Positions 51,028 to 61,159 are shown, numbered from the stretch's first letter. The stretch is DNA of 64,000 nt from Pantoea cypripedii (GCF_011395035.1 NZ_CP024768.1:3447865-3511864), one strand, 5' to 3'. A program made the numbers and translations. Notes: generated by a model from the sequence alone, not told the origin.

Positions 51028-53901
51028 TTACGCGTACTCACTCATCGGGACACAGCTACAGAAAAGATTTCGATCGCCGAAGACATCATCCAGACGTTTT
51101 ACCGTCGGCCAGTATTTATTGGCGTTGCCTGCCGGGAACACAGCCAACTCACGGGTGTACGGATGCGTCCACTCACCGACGATTTCCATCTGGGTATGCG
51201 GTGCATTGACCAGTGGGTTATCTTCGAGCGGCCATTCACCATCAGCCACACGATCGATCTCCATACGAATAGCCAGCATGGCATCGATAAAGCGATCCAG
51301 TTCGATTTTGCTCTCCGATTCCGTCGGCTCCACCATCAGCGTACCGGCAACCGGGAACGACATGGTCGGCGCATGGAAGCCGTAGTCAATCAGGCGCTTG
51401 GCGATGTCCAGCTCACTGATGCCGGTTTGCTCTTTCAGCGGACGAATATCCAGAATACATTCATGCGCGACACGGCCATCGCGTCCGGTATACAGAATCG
51501 GGTAAGCCGACTGTAAACGGCTGGCGATGTAGTTCGCATTAAGGATCGCCACTGAACTGGCCTGTTTCAGACCTTCAGCACCCATCATACGGATATACAT
51601 CCAGCTGATCGGCAGAATCGAGGCGCTGCCGAATGGCGCTGCGGACACCGCGCCCTGCTGGGTCAATACGCCATCAATTTGCACCACGCTGTGGCCCGGA
51701 ACGAAGGGAGCCAGATGCGCTTTGACGCCAATCGGCCCCATACCTGGGCCACCGCCGCCGTGCGGAATGCAGAAGGTTTTGTGCAGGTTAAGGTGAGAAA
51801 CATCCGCACCAATGTAGCCTGGCGTGGTGATGCCCACCTGCGCGTTCATGTTGGCGCCGTCGAGATAAACCTGGCCGCCGTATTGATGCACAATCTGGCA
51901 CACTTCACGGATCGTTTCTTCGTACACGCCGTGGGTGGACGGATACGTCACCATGATGCAGGAGAGTTTATCGCCCGACTGTGCTGCTTTCTCACGCAGA
52001 TCACCGAGGTCGATGTTGCCCTGTTTGTCACAAGCGACTACCACCACTGACATGCCCGCCATCTGTGCCGACGCCGGGTTGGTGCCGTGTGCTGAGCTGG
52101 GGATCAGGCAGATATGGCGGTCGCCTTCATTGCGACTCTCGTGATAACGACGAATCGCCAGCAGACCGGCATATTCTCCCTGCGCGCCCGAGTTCGGCTG
52201 CATACACAGCGCGTCATAACCGGTCAGCTGTACCAGCCACTGCGACAGCTGGCCGATCATTTGCAGATAACCCGCAGCCTGCTCTGCCGGACAGAACGGA
52301 TGCAGTTCAGCGAATTCCGGCCAGGTGATGGGGATCATTTCAGCTGCGGCATTGAGTTTCATGGTGCAGGAACCCAGCGGGATCATCGCCTGGTTCAGCG
52401 CCAGATCCTTTTTCTCCAGGCTGTGCATATAACGCATCATCTCAGTTTCACTGTGATGGCGGTTGAACACCGGATGCTCCAGGATGGCGCTTTGGCGCTG
52501 CTGGCCCGTCGGAATCGCGCTGTTCTCAGCGGCAACGACGCTATCCAGCGCATCAATATCCAGGCCGTGGGCATCGCCCAGCAGAATAGCGAATAACGCC
52601 TGCACGTCTTCACGACGGGTGGTTTCATCCAGGGTGATACCCACCGCGTTATGAATGTCGCTGCGCAGGTTGACACCAAAGCTCAGCGCACGGTTGAGTA
52701 CCGCCGCTTTGTCAGCCACTTCTACGGTCAGAGTATCGAACCAGCTATTGTGGCGCAGTTTCAGGCCACCGTTTTTCAGTCCGGCAGCCAGAATGCTGGT
52801 CAGACGATGGATACGTGAAGCGATACGCTTCAGGCCAGCCGGTCCGTGATAGACCGCGTAGAAACCGGCGATATTCGCCAGCAGCACCTGAGAAGTACAG
52901 ATGTTGGAGTTGGCTTTCTCGCGACGGATATGTTGTTCGCGGGTCTGCATCGCCATACGCAGCGCAGTGTTGCCCGCCGCATCGCGTGAGACGCCGATGA
53001 TACGGCCCGGCATGGAGCGTTTGTGTTCGTCGCGGCTGGCAAAGAAGGCCGCATGCGGACCGCCGTAGCCCATCGGCACGCCAAAGCGCTGCGCAGAGCC
53101 AAACACAATGTCTGCACCCTGCTTGCCTGGGGCTTCCAGCTGCACCAGCGCCATAAAATCAGCGGCTACGCTCACCACCACTTTACGGCTTTTCAGCTCG
53201 GTAATCAGTGAACGGTAATCATGCACTTCGCCAGTGGTGCCTGCCTGTTGCAGCAGCACGCCGAACAGGTCGTCATGATCGAGCGCTTTTTCCGCGCTGT
53301 CGATAATCAGTTCAAAACCAAAGGTTTCGGCACGGGTACGTACCACATCCAGCGTCTGCGGATGGATATCGTCGGCGATAAAGAATTTATTGGCCGTTTT
53401 CAGCTTGCTGACGCGTTTTGCCATGGCCATCGCTTCCGCAGCGGCAGTCGCTTCGTCCAGCAATGACGCTGACGCGATGTCGAGACCGGTCAGATCCAGC
53501 GTCAGGGTCTGGAAGTTAAGCAACGCTTCAAGACGACCCTGGGATACTTCAGGCTGGTACGGCGTGTAAGCGGTGTACCAGCCCGGATTTTCCAGCATGT
53601 TACGCAGGATCACCGGCGGGGTGATCACCGCGGTGTAACCCATTCCAATCCAGGATTTGTAACGCTGATTCTGACTGGCAATGGCTTTCAGCTCCGCCAG
53701 CGCCTGCTGCTCGGTGGCGGCATCACCCACTGCGGGAGGGCCCGGCAGCTGGATATCGGCAGGCACGATGGAACCGATCAACGCTTCCAGCGAGCTGGCA
53801 CCAATCGCTTCCAGCATGGTGGCCTGTTGCTGCGGCGTAGGACCGATATGGCGCTCAATGAACGCACCGTTATGTTCAAGCTGGTTGAGAGTCTGAGTCA
53901 T
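51028..53901 (-). CDS. gcvP: Glycine decarboxylase (P protein)
   Basis: PLP enzyme of the glycine cleavage system, 957 aa, equal to E. coli. Start at ATG 53901 (MTQTLNQLEHNGAFIERHIG); 14 more upstream codons in frame are not family residues. The PLP lysine is in SHLNLHKTFCIPHGGGGPG. It releases CO2 from glycine and passes the aminomethyl group to lipoyl-GcvH. Last gene of gcvT-gcvH-gcvP; the 84-bp gap after gcvH contains a terminator-like hairpin. Confidence 0.98.
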   Translation of the reverse strand: MTQTLNQLEHNGAFIERHIGPTPQQQATMLEAIGASSLEALIGSIVPADIQLPGPPAVGDAATEQQALAELKAIASQNQRYKSWIGMGYTAVITPPVILRNMLENPGWYTAYTPYQPEVSQGRLEALLNFQTLTLDLTGLDIASASLLDEATAAAEAMAMAKRVSKLKTANKFFIADDIHPQTLDVVRTRAETFGFELIIDSAEKALDHDDLFGVLLQQAGTTGEVHDYRSLITELKSRKVVVSVAADFMALVQLEAPGKQGADIVFGSAQRFGVPMGYGGPHAAFFASRDEHKRSMPGRIIGVSRDAAGNTALRMAMQTREQHIRREKANSNICTSQVLLANIAGFYAVYHGPAGLKRIASRIHRLTSILAAGLKNGGLKLRHNSWFDTLTVEVADKAAVLNRALSFGVNLRSDIHNAVGITLDETTRREDVQALFAILLGDAHGLDIDALDSVVAAENSAIPTGQQRQSAILEHPVFNRHHSETEMMRYMHSLEKKDLALNQAMIPLGSCTMKLNAAAEMIPITWPEFAELHPFCPAEQAAGYLQMIGQLSQWLVQLTGYDALCMQPNSGAQGEYAGLLAIRRYHESRNEGDRHICLIPSSAHGTNPASAQMAGMSVVVVACDKQGNIDLGDLREKAAQSGDKLSCIMVTYPSTHGVYEETIREVCQIVHQYGGQVYLDGANMNAQVGITTPGYIGADVSHLNLHKTFCIPHGGGGPGMGPIGVKAHLAPFVPGHSVVQIDGVLTQQGAVSAAPFGSASILPISWMYIRMMGAEGLKQASSVAILNANYIASRLQSAYPILYTGRDGRVAHECILDIRPLKEQTGISELDIAKRLIDYGFHAPTMSFPVAGTLMVEPTESESKIELDRFIDAMLAIRMEIDRVADGEWPLEDNPLVNAPHTQMEIVGEWTHPYTRELAVFPAGNANKYWPTVKRLDDVFGDRNLFCSCVPMSEYA

Positions 53902-53941
53902 TAGCAGTAAATCCTGAATCGGGCTGGGTATTAATACAGAC

Positions 53942-53973
53942 AAAAAACGAAGGTGCCGCCAGGCGACACCTTC
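53942..53973 (-). terminator. Attenuator-like hairpin between gcvH and gcvP
   Basis: On the minus strand GAAGGTG and CACCTTC enclose an 11-nt inner region, followed by GTTTTTTG (six T). It could reduce gcvP transcription relative to gcvTH or stabilise the upstream mRNA. Confidence 0.65.
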
Positions 53974-53985
53974 TGTTAGTCATAC

Positions 53986-54378
53986 TTATTCGTCGATGGA
54001 GGCTTTGTACTCATCGGCATTCAGCATTGAGTCGGCGTCGAATTCAGACTCATCGCTGGCTTTGATTTTGAACAACCAGCCATCGCTGTACGGATCGCTG
54101 TTGATCAGTTCAGGCGAGCCTTCCAGTTCTTCGTTTATCTCAATGATCTCGCCGCTCAGTGGTGCGTAGATGTCAGAAGCGGCTTTCACGGATTCTGCTA
54201 CTGCACAATCCTCACCCGCTGCAACAACGCGTCCCACTTCTGGCAGGTCAACAAACACCATGTCACCTAACAATTCCTGGGCATGCTCGGTGATCCCCAC
54301 GGTAAAGGTACCGTCGGCTTCCTTACGTACCCACTCGTGGCTATCTTTGTACTTCAATTCTTTTGGTACATTGCTCAT
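53986..54378 (-). CDS. gcvH: Glycine cleavage system H protein
   Basis: Lipoyl carrier, 130 aa (E. coli 129). Start ATG 54378 preceded by GGAGATTTGGCG; the TTG two codons earlier is not preferred. The lipoylated Lys is in AVAESVKAASDIYAP. Shuttles the aminomethyl group between P, T and L proteins. Confidence 0.97.
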   Translation of the reverse strand: MSNVPKELKYKDSHEWVRKEADGTFTVGITEHAQELLGDMVFVDLPEVGRVVAAGEDCAVAESVKAASDIYAPLSGEIIEINEELEGSPELINSDPYSDGWLFKIKASDESEFDADSMLNADEYKASIDE

Positions 54379-54399
54379 CGCCAAATCTCCTGAAAAAAG

Positions 54400-55497
54400 T
54401 TACTGAGCGACCGGCTTACCGGCGCGAACAAAAATCGGTTTGGTGACCTTCACCGGCATTTCACGGTTGCGGATTTCCACAATCGCCTGCTCGCCAATAC
54501 CCGCTGGCACACGTGCCAGCGCAATGCTGTAACCCAGCGTTGGAGAGAAGGAACCACTGGTAATAATACCCTGCTGCGGCTGACCCTGTTCATCGGTGAA
54601 ACGTACCGGCAAGCCGTTACGCAGCACCCCTTTTTCGGTCATTACCAGACCCACCAGTTTTTCTGTGCCTGCGGCACGCTGAGCTTCCAGGGCGTCACGG
54701 CCAATAAAATCACGGTCGGTCGGTTCCCAGACGATGGTCCAGCCCATATTGGCCGCCAGCGGTGAAACGCCCTCATCCATCTCCTTGCCATACAGATTCA
54801 TCCCCGCTTCCAGACGCAACGTGTCTCGTGCGCCCAGACCCGCAGGTTTGACACCCGCCGCCAGCAGACGCTGCCAGAAATCCGCAGCCTCGGTCGCAGG
54901 CAAGGCAATCTCGTAGCCCGCTTCGCCGGTATAACCGGTGGTGGCAATAAACAACTCTTCCGCCTGAACACCGAAGAAGGGCTTCATACCCGCCACAGCA
55001 TCGCGTTGTGCCGCGCTAAACAGCGACTGCGCTTTTTGCTGAGCCTGAGGTCCCTGCACCGCAATCAGCGCCAGATCGTCACGCTCGGTCAAGGTCACAC
55101 CGTATTTCTTCGCGTGTTCACCAATCCATTGCAGATCTTTTTCACGCGTAGCGGAGTTCACCACCAGACGGAAAAAGTCCTCGGTCATAAAGTAAACAAT
55201 CAAATCATCAATGACGCCACCGGAAGCATTCAACATGCCGGTGTAGAGCGCTTTGCCTGGCTGAGTCAGTTTGGCGACATCATTTGCCAGCAGATAACGC
55301 AGAAATTCACGGGTGCTCGCCCCGCGCAGGTCGACAATGGTCATGTGGGAAACATCAAACATGCCGGCATCAGTGCGTACCGCGTGGTGCTCATCCATTT
55401 GTGAGCCGTAATGCAGAGGCATCATCCAGCCGTGGAAATCTACCATGCGGGCACCGCTGGCCTGATGCTGTTCGAATAGAGGCGTTTGCTGAGTCAT
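54400..55497 (-). CDS. gcvT: Glycine cleavage system T protein (aminomethyltransferase)
   Basis: Tetrahydrofolate-dependent aminomethyltransferase, 365 aa (E. coli 364). ATG 55497 with CAGGATGG upstream; another ATG two codons earlier overlaps the Shine-Dalgarno. Typical blocks: VDFHGWMMPLHYGSQ, FDVSHMTIVDLRG, GLGARDTLRLEAGMNLYG. First gene of the operon. Confidence 0.97.
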   Translation of the reverse strand: MTQQTPLFEQHQASGARMVDFHGWMMPLHYGSQMDEHHAVRTDAGMFDVSHMTIVDLRGASTREFLRYLLANDVAKLTQPGKALYTGMLNASGGVIDDLIVYFMTEDFFRLVVNSATREKDLQWIGEHAKKYGVTLTERDDLALIAVQGPQAQQKAQSLFSAAQRDAVAGMKPFFGVQAEELFIATTGYTGEAGYEIALPATEAADFWQRLLAAGVKPAGLGARDTLRLEAGMNLYGKEMDEGVSPLAANMGWTIVWEPTDRDFIGRDALEAQRAAGTEKLVGLVMTEKGVLRNGLPVRFTDEQGQPQQGIITSGSFSPTLGYSIALARVPAGIGEQAIVEIRNREMPVKVTKPIFVRAGKPVAQ

Positions 55498-55908
55498 AAC
55501 CATCCTGTAGAAAACAAGTGAAGGTGACGCGCCTGCGCAGCCATGATGGCTGACGCAAACGTTCTCTTTGCGCTGACGTTACCACCGAACGCCTGAATTA
55601 ACCATAAGGAAAACGAGGGCGAAACAAAGCCTGCCGTCTGCGAAGCGCCGCACAGAATGCAGGATAATCCACTGGTTTTATGTGATTAAACACGCACAAA
55701 ATACAACAACATAACTTTTATACAGCAAAATAATGGAATCCAGCGCCACGCATGGACAAATACTCCCAGAAAAAAACCGCTTTGACATGAGAAAATATAA
55801 TGCGAATTTCGGCGTAAAATTAGAATAAATCAAACGAGGCGCAAAAAGAGGGCGACCTTGCCTCATGATGGTGCAAAGGGGGATTAATGATGTCGTTAAG
55901 CGTTGAAC
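55498..55908. promoter_or_regulatory. gcv operon upstream region
   Basis: About 400 bp without a credible gene. The part 55,670-55,840 is AT-rich, unlike the genes around it, which fits a promoter region bound by GcvA, Lrp and Crp in E. coli. I cannot place individual sites. A 62-codon minus-strand ORF here is not convincing. Confidence 0.5.
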
Positions 55909-55981
55909 GTAGCGGCGCGATTTATCGCGCGCCTTTGGCAGCCGCGCCAGGATAAGCCAGCGCGATAAATCGCGCCGCTAC
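55909..55981. repeat. Dispersed GTAGCGGCGC palindromic repeat, outward-tailed pair
   Basis: GTAGCGGCGC with a GCGCGATTTATCGCGC stem, 29-nt spacer, GCGCGATAAATCGCGC and CCGCTAC. 25 bp past the ubiI stop, upstream of the gcv promoter region. Confidence 0.82.
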
Positions 55982-56006
55982 GGAATGGGTGCAGATTCAG
56001 AGAAGG

Positions 56007-57209
56007 TTAGCGCAGCCAGCCGGGGATATCATTCAGCCCCATGGCCTGCTTCAGCATCATCGGTTTGACCCCTGGCAGGGTATCCGCCAGTTTCAGGCCG
56101 ACGTCACGCAGGAATTTTTTCGCGGGATTGCTCCCGGCAAAAAGCTCACGGAAACCCTGCATACCCGCCAGCATCAGCGCCGCACTGTGTTTGCGGCTGC
56201 GTTCATAACGTCGCAGGTAGAGGTGCTGCCCGATATCCTTGCCCTGACTGTGCAGGCGGCGGATTTCACCGATCAGTTCGGCGGCATCCATAAAGCCGAG
56301 GTTAACCCCCTGCCCGGCCAGCGGATGGATGGTATGGGCCGCATCGCCCACCAGCGCCAGCCGGTGGGCAGCAAAATTACGCGCATAGCGTGCCATCAGC
56401 GGGAAGGTTTTGCGTTCGCTCTCCACCTGGCACAGACCAAGGCGCATATCGAAAGCCACCGAAAGCTGCTGATTGAACAGCGCTTCCGGCATATCCTGCA
56501 AACGCGTGGCTTCCTGGGGAGACAACGACCAGACAATCGAACTCAGATGTGGGTCCTGCATCGGCAAAAATGCCAGAATGCCGTCACCGTGAAACACCTG
56601 ACGCGCCACTGCGTCGTGCGGCAGGTCAGTGCGGATATTCGCCACCAGCGCGTGGTGGTCGTAATCCCAGAACGTGATCGGGATATCGGCTTTGTCGCGC
56701 AGCCAGGAGTTGGCACCGTCGGCAGCAATCAACAGGCGGGCGCTCATCATGCTGCCATCCTGCAGAGTGATAAAGGCTTCGTTGTCGCCAAAAGCCACCT
56801 GCTGCAACTGCGCCGGAGCCAGCAACGTAATATCGCTGCACTGGCTGGCGCGCTGCCACAACGCGCTATGAATCACCGGATTTTCAATGATATGGCCGAG
56901 GTGAGCTAAACCCTGCTGCTCATCATCGAAACTGATGCTGCCAAAACTGTCCTGATCCCACACTTCCATGCCGTGATACGCGCTGGCGCGCAATGCCAGA
57001 ATCGTTGACCAGACATCGAGCTTTTGCAGCAGGCGTTCACTGGCCGCATTGATCGCCGATACACGGATCGATGGCGCAGCTTGCAGATCAAAACGCGGCT
57101 CTGCCGCCTTCTCCAGCACTGCAACGCGCAATCCACTGCCTTGCAGCCCGCAGGCAACGGCCAGTCCGACCATGCCACCGCCAGCGATAGCCACATCAAA
57201 AGTTTGCAT
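56007..57209 (-). CDS. ubiI: FAD-dependent 2-octaprenylphenol hydroxylase UbiI (VisC)
   Basis: C5-hydroxylation in ubiquinone synthesis, 400 aa (E. coli 400). FAD-binding: VAIAGGGMVGLAVACGLQG (GxGxxG), the DG motif in LLIAADGANSWLR and LVGDAAHTIHPLAGQGVNLG. It follows ubiH by 20 bp on the same strand. Confidence 0.95.
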   Translation of the reverse strand: MQTFDVAIAGGGMVGLAVACGLQGSGLRVAVLEKAAEPRFDLQAAPSIRVSAINAASERLLQKLDVWSTILALRASAYHGMEVWDQDSFGSISFDDEQQGLAHLGHIIENPVIHSALWQRASQCSDITLLAPAQLQQVAFGDNEAFITLQDGSMMSARLLIAADGANSWLRDKADIPITFWDYDHHALVANIRTDLPHDAVARQVFHGDGILAFLPMQDPHLSSIVWSLSPQEATRLQDMPEALFNQQLSVAFDMRLGLCQVESERKTFPLMARYARNFAAHRLALVGDAAHTIHPLAGQGVNLGFMDAAELIGEIRRLHSQGKDIGQHLYLRRYERSRKHSAALMLAGMQGFRELFAGSNPAKKFLRDVGLKLADTLPGVKPMMLKQAMGLNDIPGWLR

Positions 57210-57229
57210 TGCTGCCCCTTAATTCATGC

Positions 57230-58408
57230 TTAACGTTTTACCCAGCCGAGCGTCCGCGCGGCAAGGGGGTTTCGCAGCCACGGCAGATGGTCCATTGCCA
57301 CCAGCCCAAGATTTCGTCCTGCCACCAGCGTGGCATAACGGTTAGCAAATAATCGTACCAGACCATCGGTCACGCCAATGGTCGCCGCACGATCCGGCTG
57401 ACGTCGTGCGGCAAAATGATGGAGCACCGCATAACTACCGGGGTCCTGCTGGTGACGCCAGGCACTCGCCAGCGTTTCTGCCAGCGACATCACATCACGC
57501 AGGCCGAGGTTAAAACCCTGCCCGGCGATGGGATGCAGCGTCTGCGCCGCATTGCCCACCAGTGCCAGTCGGTGCGCCACCTGCCGCTCGGCGGTTTGTA
57601 ACGCCAGCGGGTAAATCTCGCGCTGGCCGGTGTGCGTGAAACGCCCCAGCCGCCAGCCGAATGCCTGTTGCAGTTCACGCAGAAAAGTCGCGTCATCCCA
57701 CTGCGCCAGTGGGTCTTTCTCGTCCAGCGGATGACACCACACCAGCGACATACGGTTGCCCGACATCGGTAACAACGCCAGCGGACCGTGTTCGGTGAAG
57801 CGTTCGAAGGCACGTCCCTGATGCGGCAGCTGCGTGGTGACATTGGCAATCACCGCCAGCTGCTGGTAATCCTCTCGCTGCCAGCTGATGCCGCAGGAAG
57901 CCGCCAGCGGGGAACGGGAGCCGTCTGCCGCCACCAATAGCGCACCATCCAGCTGTTCGCCGCTGTCCAGTGTCACCTGCACGCTATCAGCGCTGCGTGA
58001 CACCGCCGTGACATGCGCCGGGCAACGTAACGTCACGCCTGGCGCGCTTTTCAGCCGCTGAAACAGGCGTTGCCCGACATCGAACAGCTCCACCACCTGG
58101 CCCAGCGCCGGTAGCTGATAATCCGCCGCCTGCATCGAGACAAACCCGGTATGACCACGGTCGGAAACATGAACGTGGGTGATCGGCGTGGCGCAATCCT
58201 GCAACGAGCGCCACAGATCAATCTCCGCCAGCTGCTGGCAGGTCCCTGCCGCCAGCGCGATAGCGCGCCCGTCATATCCGGGGTGAGCACGGCTGTCCGG
58301 TTGGCTGCGTTCAATCAGCGTCACCGGCAGCTTTCCCTGCGTCAGATGGGATATCGCCAGCGCCAGGGTGGCACCGGTCATGCCACCGCCTGCAATCAGA
58401 ATAGTCAT
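57230..58408 (-). CDS. ubiH: FAD-dependent 2-octaprenyl-6-methoxyphenol hydroxylase UbiH
   Basis: Ubiquinone C1 hydroxylase, 392 aa. ILIAGGGMTGATLALAISH at the N-terminus, LLVAADGSRSPLAASCGI and LVGNAAQTLHPIAGQGFNLGL. Start overlaps the pepP stop (ATGA). Same operon order as E. coli ygfB-pepP-ubiH-ubiI. Confidence 0.96.
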   Translation of the reverse strand: MTILIAGGGMTGATLALAISHLTQGKLPVTLIERSQPDSRAHPGYDGRAIALAAGTCQQLAEIDLWRSLQDCATPITHVHVSDRGHTGFVSMQAADYQLPALGQVVELFDVGQRLFQRLKSAPGVTLRCPAHVTAVSRSADSVQVTLDSGEQLDGALLVAADGSRSPLAASCGISWQREDYQQLAVIANVTTQLPHQGRAFERFTEHGPLALLPMSGNRMSLVWCHPLDEKDPLAQWDDATFLRELQQAFGWRLGRFTHTGQREIYPLALQTAERQVAHRLALVGNAAQTLHPIAGQGFNLGLRDVMSLAETLASAWRHQQDPGSYAVLHHFAARRQPDRAATIGVTDGLVRLFANRYATLVAGRNLGLVAMDHLPWLRNPLAARTLGWVKR

Positions 58409-59727
58409 ACCTGACGCGCCGCCGCCATCAAGGCTTCAATCGCATCAGCATCTTTCACCACGCTGTCGGTGAGATTCTCGTTGCCTTCCGCAGTAATCAC
58501 GATGTCATCCTCAATACGGATGCCGATACCACGATACTGTGCCGGAACGTTAGCATCCGGCGCGATATACAGACCGGGTTCGATAGTCAGCACCATACCG
58601 GGTTCCAGGATACGATCGCGGCTCGGGGTGCCATAATGGCCGACGTCATGCACATCCAAACCCAGCCAGTGGCTCAGACCATGCATAAAGAACTGGCGAT
58701 GCGCCTGCTCAGCAATCAGTGCGTCCACTTCACCTGCCATCACGCCCAGCTCAACCAGGCCGGTCACCATGATGCGTACCACCTCTTCGTTCACGTCATG
58801 GATGCTGATGCCGGGGCGGAACAATTCCAGCGCCTTGTACAGCGAGGCCAGCACGATGTCGTAAATGGCACGCTGCGGTTCGCTGAATTTGCCGTTCACC
58901 GGGAAGGTACGGGTGATATCCCCCGCGTAACCGTGAAACTCACAGCCCGCATCGATCAGCACCAAATCACCCTCACGCATCTCACACTCGTTTTCGGTGT
59001 AATGCAGGATGCAGCCGTTTTCACCGGAACCGACGATGGTGTTATAGGAAGGGAAACGCGCGCCATGGCGATTGAATTCGTGGTGAATTTCGCCTTCCAG
59101 ATGATATTCAAACATCCCCGGACGGCAGGTCTGCATCGCCCGGGTATGCGCCAGCGCGCTGATTTCACCGGCGCGGCGCAGGATGGCAATCTCTTCCGGC
59201 CCTTTAAACAGACGCATGTCATGCACCCACGGACGCCAGTCAGTGACGGTAGCAGGCGCGCTCAGATTCTGACGGAAGCCGCGACGCAGTTTCTCCAGCG
59301 CGCTGAATACCAGCGAGTCCGCCTCGGGATACAGCCCCTGCGCGTGATACACCACATCCAGGCCATTCAACAGTTGGTACAGCTGCTCGCCGATGTCATC
59401 CCACGGCAATGCACGATCAACGCCAAGCTTCGCTGGTGCAGCGTCCTGCCCCAGGCGGCGGCCAAACCAGATTTCTGCGGTGAGGTCGCGCACGCGGTTG
59501 AACAGCACGCTGTGGTTGTGGGTGTCGTCACTTTTGATCAGCACCAGCAACGCCTGCGGCTCGTTAAAACCGGTGAAATACCAGAAATCACTGTTCTGAC
59601 GGAAGGAATACTCGCTGTCGTTGCTGCGCGTCACTTCAGGCGCGGCAAAGATCAATGCGGCACTACCGGGCGCCATACGGGCAATCAGCGCCTGACGACG
59701 TTGCTGGAAAGTTTCCAGTGTAATCAT
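58405..59727 (-). CDS. pepP: Xaa-Pro aminopeptidase P
   Basis: Mn-dependent aminopeptidase removing N-terminal residues before Pro, cytoplasmic, 440 aa (E. coli 441). Pita-bread fold ligands: VLIDAGCEFHGYAGDITRTF (two Asp), HGLSHWLGLDVHDVG (His), LTIEPGLY (Glu) and GIRIEDD (Glu). Between ygfB and ubiH. Confidence 0.97.
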   Translation of the reverse strand: MITLETFQQRRQALIARMAPGSAALIFAAPEVTRSNDSEYSFRQNSDFWYFTGFNEPQALLVLIKSDDTHNHSVLFNRVRDLTAEIWFGRRLGQDAAPAKLGVDRALPWDDIGEQLYQLLNGLDVVYHAQGLYPEADSLVFSALEKLRRGFRQNLSAPATVTDWRPWVHDMRLFKGPEEIAILRRAGEISALAHTRAMQTCRPGMFEYHLEGEIHHEFNRHGARFPSYNTIVGSGENGCILHYTENECEMREGDLVLIDAGCEFHGYAGDITRTFPVNGKFSEPQRAIYDIVLASLYKALELFRPGISIHDVNEEVVRIMVTGLVELGVMAGEVDALIAEQAHRQFFMHGLSHWLGLDVHDVGHYGTPSRDRILEPGMVLTIEPGLYIAPDANVPAQYRGIGIRIEDDIVITAEGNENLTDSVVKDADAIEALMAAARQV

Positions 59728-59778
59728 GTTTGCACTCCCTGTTGAAAAGCGGGCACGGTAGTACCCGGAATGACGCGC

Positions 59779-60360
59779 TTAGTGTAGCGTTGGCTTCTTC
59801 ACTTCAGGTGCAGTAGGTGGCTGCGGCTGGTTGAAGGTGTCGTGGCACAGCAAGGCGGCGACACGCACATACTCAATCACCTCTTCAAGTGATTGCTCAA
59901 GCTCTTCCTGATCTTCATCTTCGTCGTAGCCCAGTTGGGCAATGGTGCGCAGATCATCAATCGCTTCACCGGTTTCGCCTGTGACTTTATCCAGTTTCGG
60001 TTGCGTCACACCCAGGCCGAGCAGGAAATGGTTAACCCATCCAGCCAGCGCATCGGCGCGATCAAACACCGTAATGTCATCATCGTCAGGTAGCATCAGC
60101 TGAAACAGGAAGCCCTCTTCATCCAGCGTATTGGCCAGGCTTTCATGCAGCGCCTGTAACGGCTGTGACAGGCTTTGCGAAAAGGCCATGCCTTCGTTGG
60201 TGAGATCGTGCACCAGCGTCTTCCAGCTGTTATCCTGGTTGCCGCCACACAGGATGCCGCAAATCAGGCCGTGCATTTCGGCCGGGGTCATTCCCACGCC
60301 CTGCTGGGAAAGCGCCGTAGCCAGCGCGTTGTAAGTGGGCGTTGCGTTCTGTAAAGACAT
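59779..60360 (-). CDS. ygfB: YgfB/YecA-family (UPF0149) protein
   Basis: 193 aa, all-alpha. Conserved MTPAEMHGLICGILCGG near the N-terminus and DRADALAGWVNHFLLGLGV and DDLRTIAQLGYDEDEDQ later. Function in enteric bacteria is not established; a homologue affects gene expression in Pseudomonas. Divergent from zapA. Confidence 0.93.
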   Translation of the reverse strand: MSLQNATPTYNALATALSQQGVGMTPAEMHGLICGILCGGNQDNSWKTLVHDLTNEGMAFSQSLSQPLQALHESLANTLDEEGFLFQLMLPDDDDITVFDRADALAGWVNHFLLGLGVTQPKLDKVTGETGEAIDDLRTIAQLGYDEDEDQEELEQSLEEVIEYVRVAALLCHDTFNQPQPPTAPEVKKPTLH

Positions 60361-60530
60361 AAGCTTTCATCGTCGTTGGCAGAATAAGTTCGTGTTATGC
60401 TACCACCAGGTGCCTCAGGGTTTCCAGAAAAGGGGTTGTAACTTATCACGCGGGTCTATATAGTTGCGCACCTCCCAAGCCATTGACTGCTAAGGGAGAT
60501 GCGGGCGAAGTAATCAGTCAGGAAGGTGGC

Positions 60531-60860
60531 ATGTCTGCACAACCAGTAGATATTCAGATTTTTGGTCGTTCATTGAGAGTGAATTGTCCGCCTGAACAGC
60601 AAGATGCGCTGAATCTGGCAGCTGAGGACCTCAATCAACGGTTGCAAGATTTAAAAGTTCGCACTAGAGTCACAAATACAGAGCAACTGGTGTTCATCGC
60701 CGCGTTAAACATTTGCCACGAGCTGGCACAAGAGAAAGGTAAAACGCGCGACTATGCAGCCAATATGGAACAACGTATTCGCATGCTGCAACAGACCATT
60801 GAACAAGCATTAGTTGAGCAAGGTCGCATAACTGATCGCCAGGGCACAAAGTTTGAATAA
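60531..60860 (+). CDS. zapA: Cell division protein ZapA
   Basis: FtsZ-ring bundling factor, 109 aa, identical in length to E. coli. ATG 60531 (MSAQPVDIQIFGRSLRVNCP) follows GGAAGGTGGC. Globular N-terminal domain and C-terminal coiled coil (TRDYAANMEQRIRMLQQTIE). An in-frame upstream extension of 16 codons is not conserved. Confidence 0.97.
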   Translation: MSAQPVDIQIFGRSLRVNCPPEQQDALNLAAEDLNQRLQDLKVRTRVTNTEQLVFIAALNICHELAQEKGKTRDYAANMEQRIRMLQQTIEQALVEQGRITDRQGTKFE

Positions 60861-60898
60861 CACTTCATGGTTATCGTGATACAGTAACGGTGAAGTAA

Positions 60899-61084
60899 AT
60901 TTTCTCTGAGATGTTTGCATGTGGGCCAGTCCCCTGAGCCGATATTTCATTACCACAGAATGTGGCGCTCCGTAACTTGTGAGCATGCTCGGTCCGTCCG
61001 AGAAGCCTGATAGTTGCGACGACACATTCACCTTGAACCAAGGGTTCAAGGGTTACAGCCTGCGGCGGCATCTCGGAGATCTCC
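60899..61084 (+). ncRNA. ssrS: 6S RNA
   Basis: About 186 nt (E. coli 184) between zapA and fau, as in E. coli. The 5' CTCTGAGATGTTTGCATGTG and 3' GGCGGCATCTCGGAGAT pair as the closing stem; GGCCAGTCCCCTGAGCC, GAGCATGCTCGGTCCGTCCG and CCTTGAACCAAGGGTTCAAG match E. coli almost base for base. Binds sigma-70 RNA polymerase in stationary phase. The ends are placed by comparison. Confidence 0.96.
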
Positions 61085-61159
61085 ATTCAGTTCCACATCT
61101 GTAATCCCCCGGTACGCATGATATAGTGGCTGGCAACAGCCGACATTGCCGGGGATATC

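Noticed and set aside
55678..55866. 62-codon minus-strand ORF in the gcv upstream region
   Set aside because: AT-rich promoter-like sequence, no Shine-Dalgarno and no family resemblance.
58636..59745. 369-codon plus-strand ORF
   Set aside because: Antisense of pepP; no recognisable motif.
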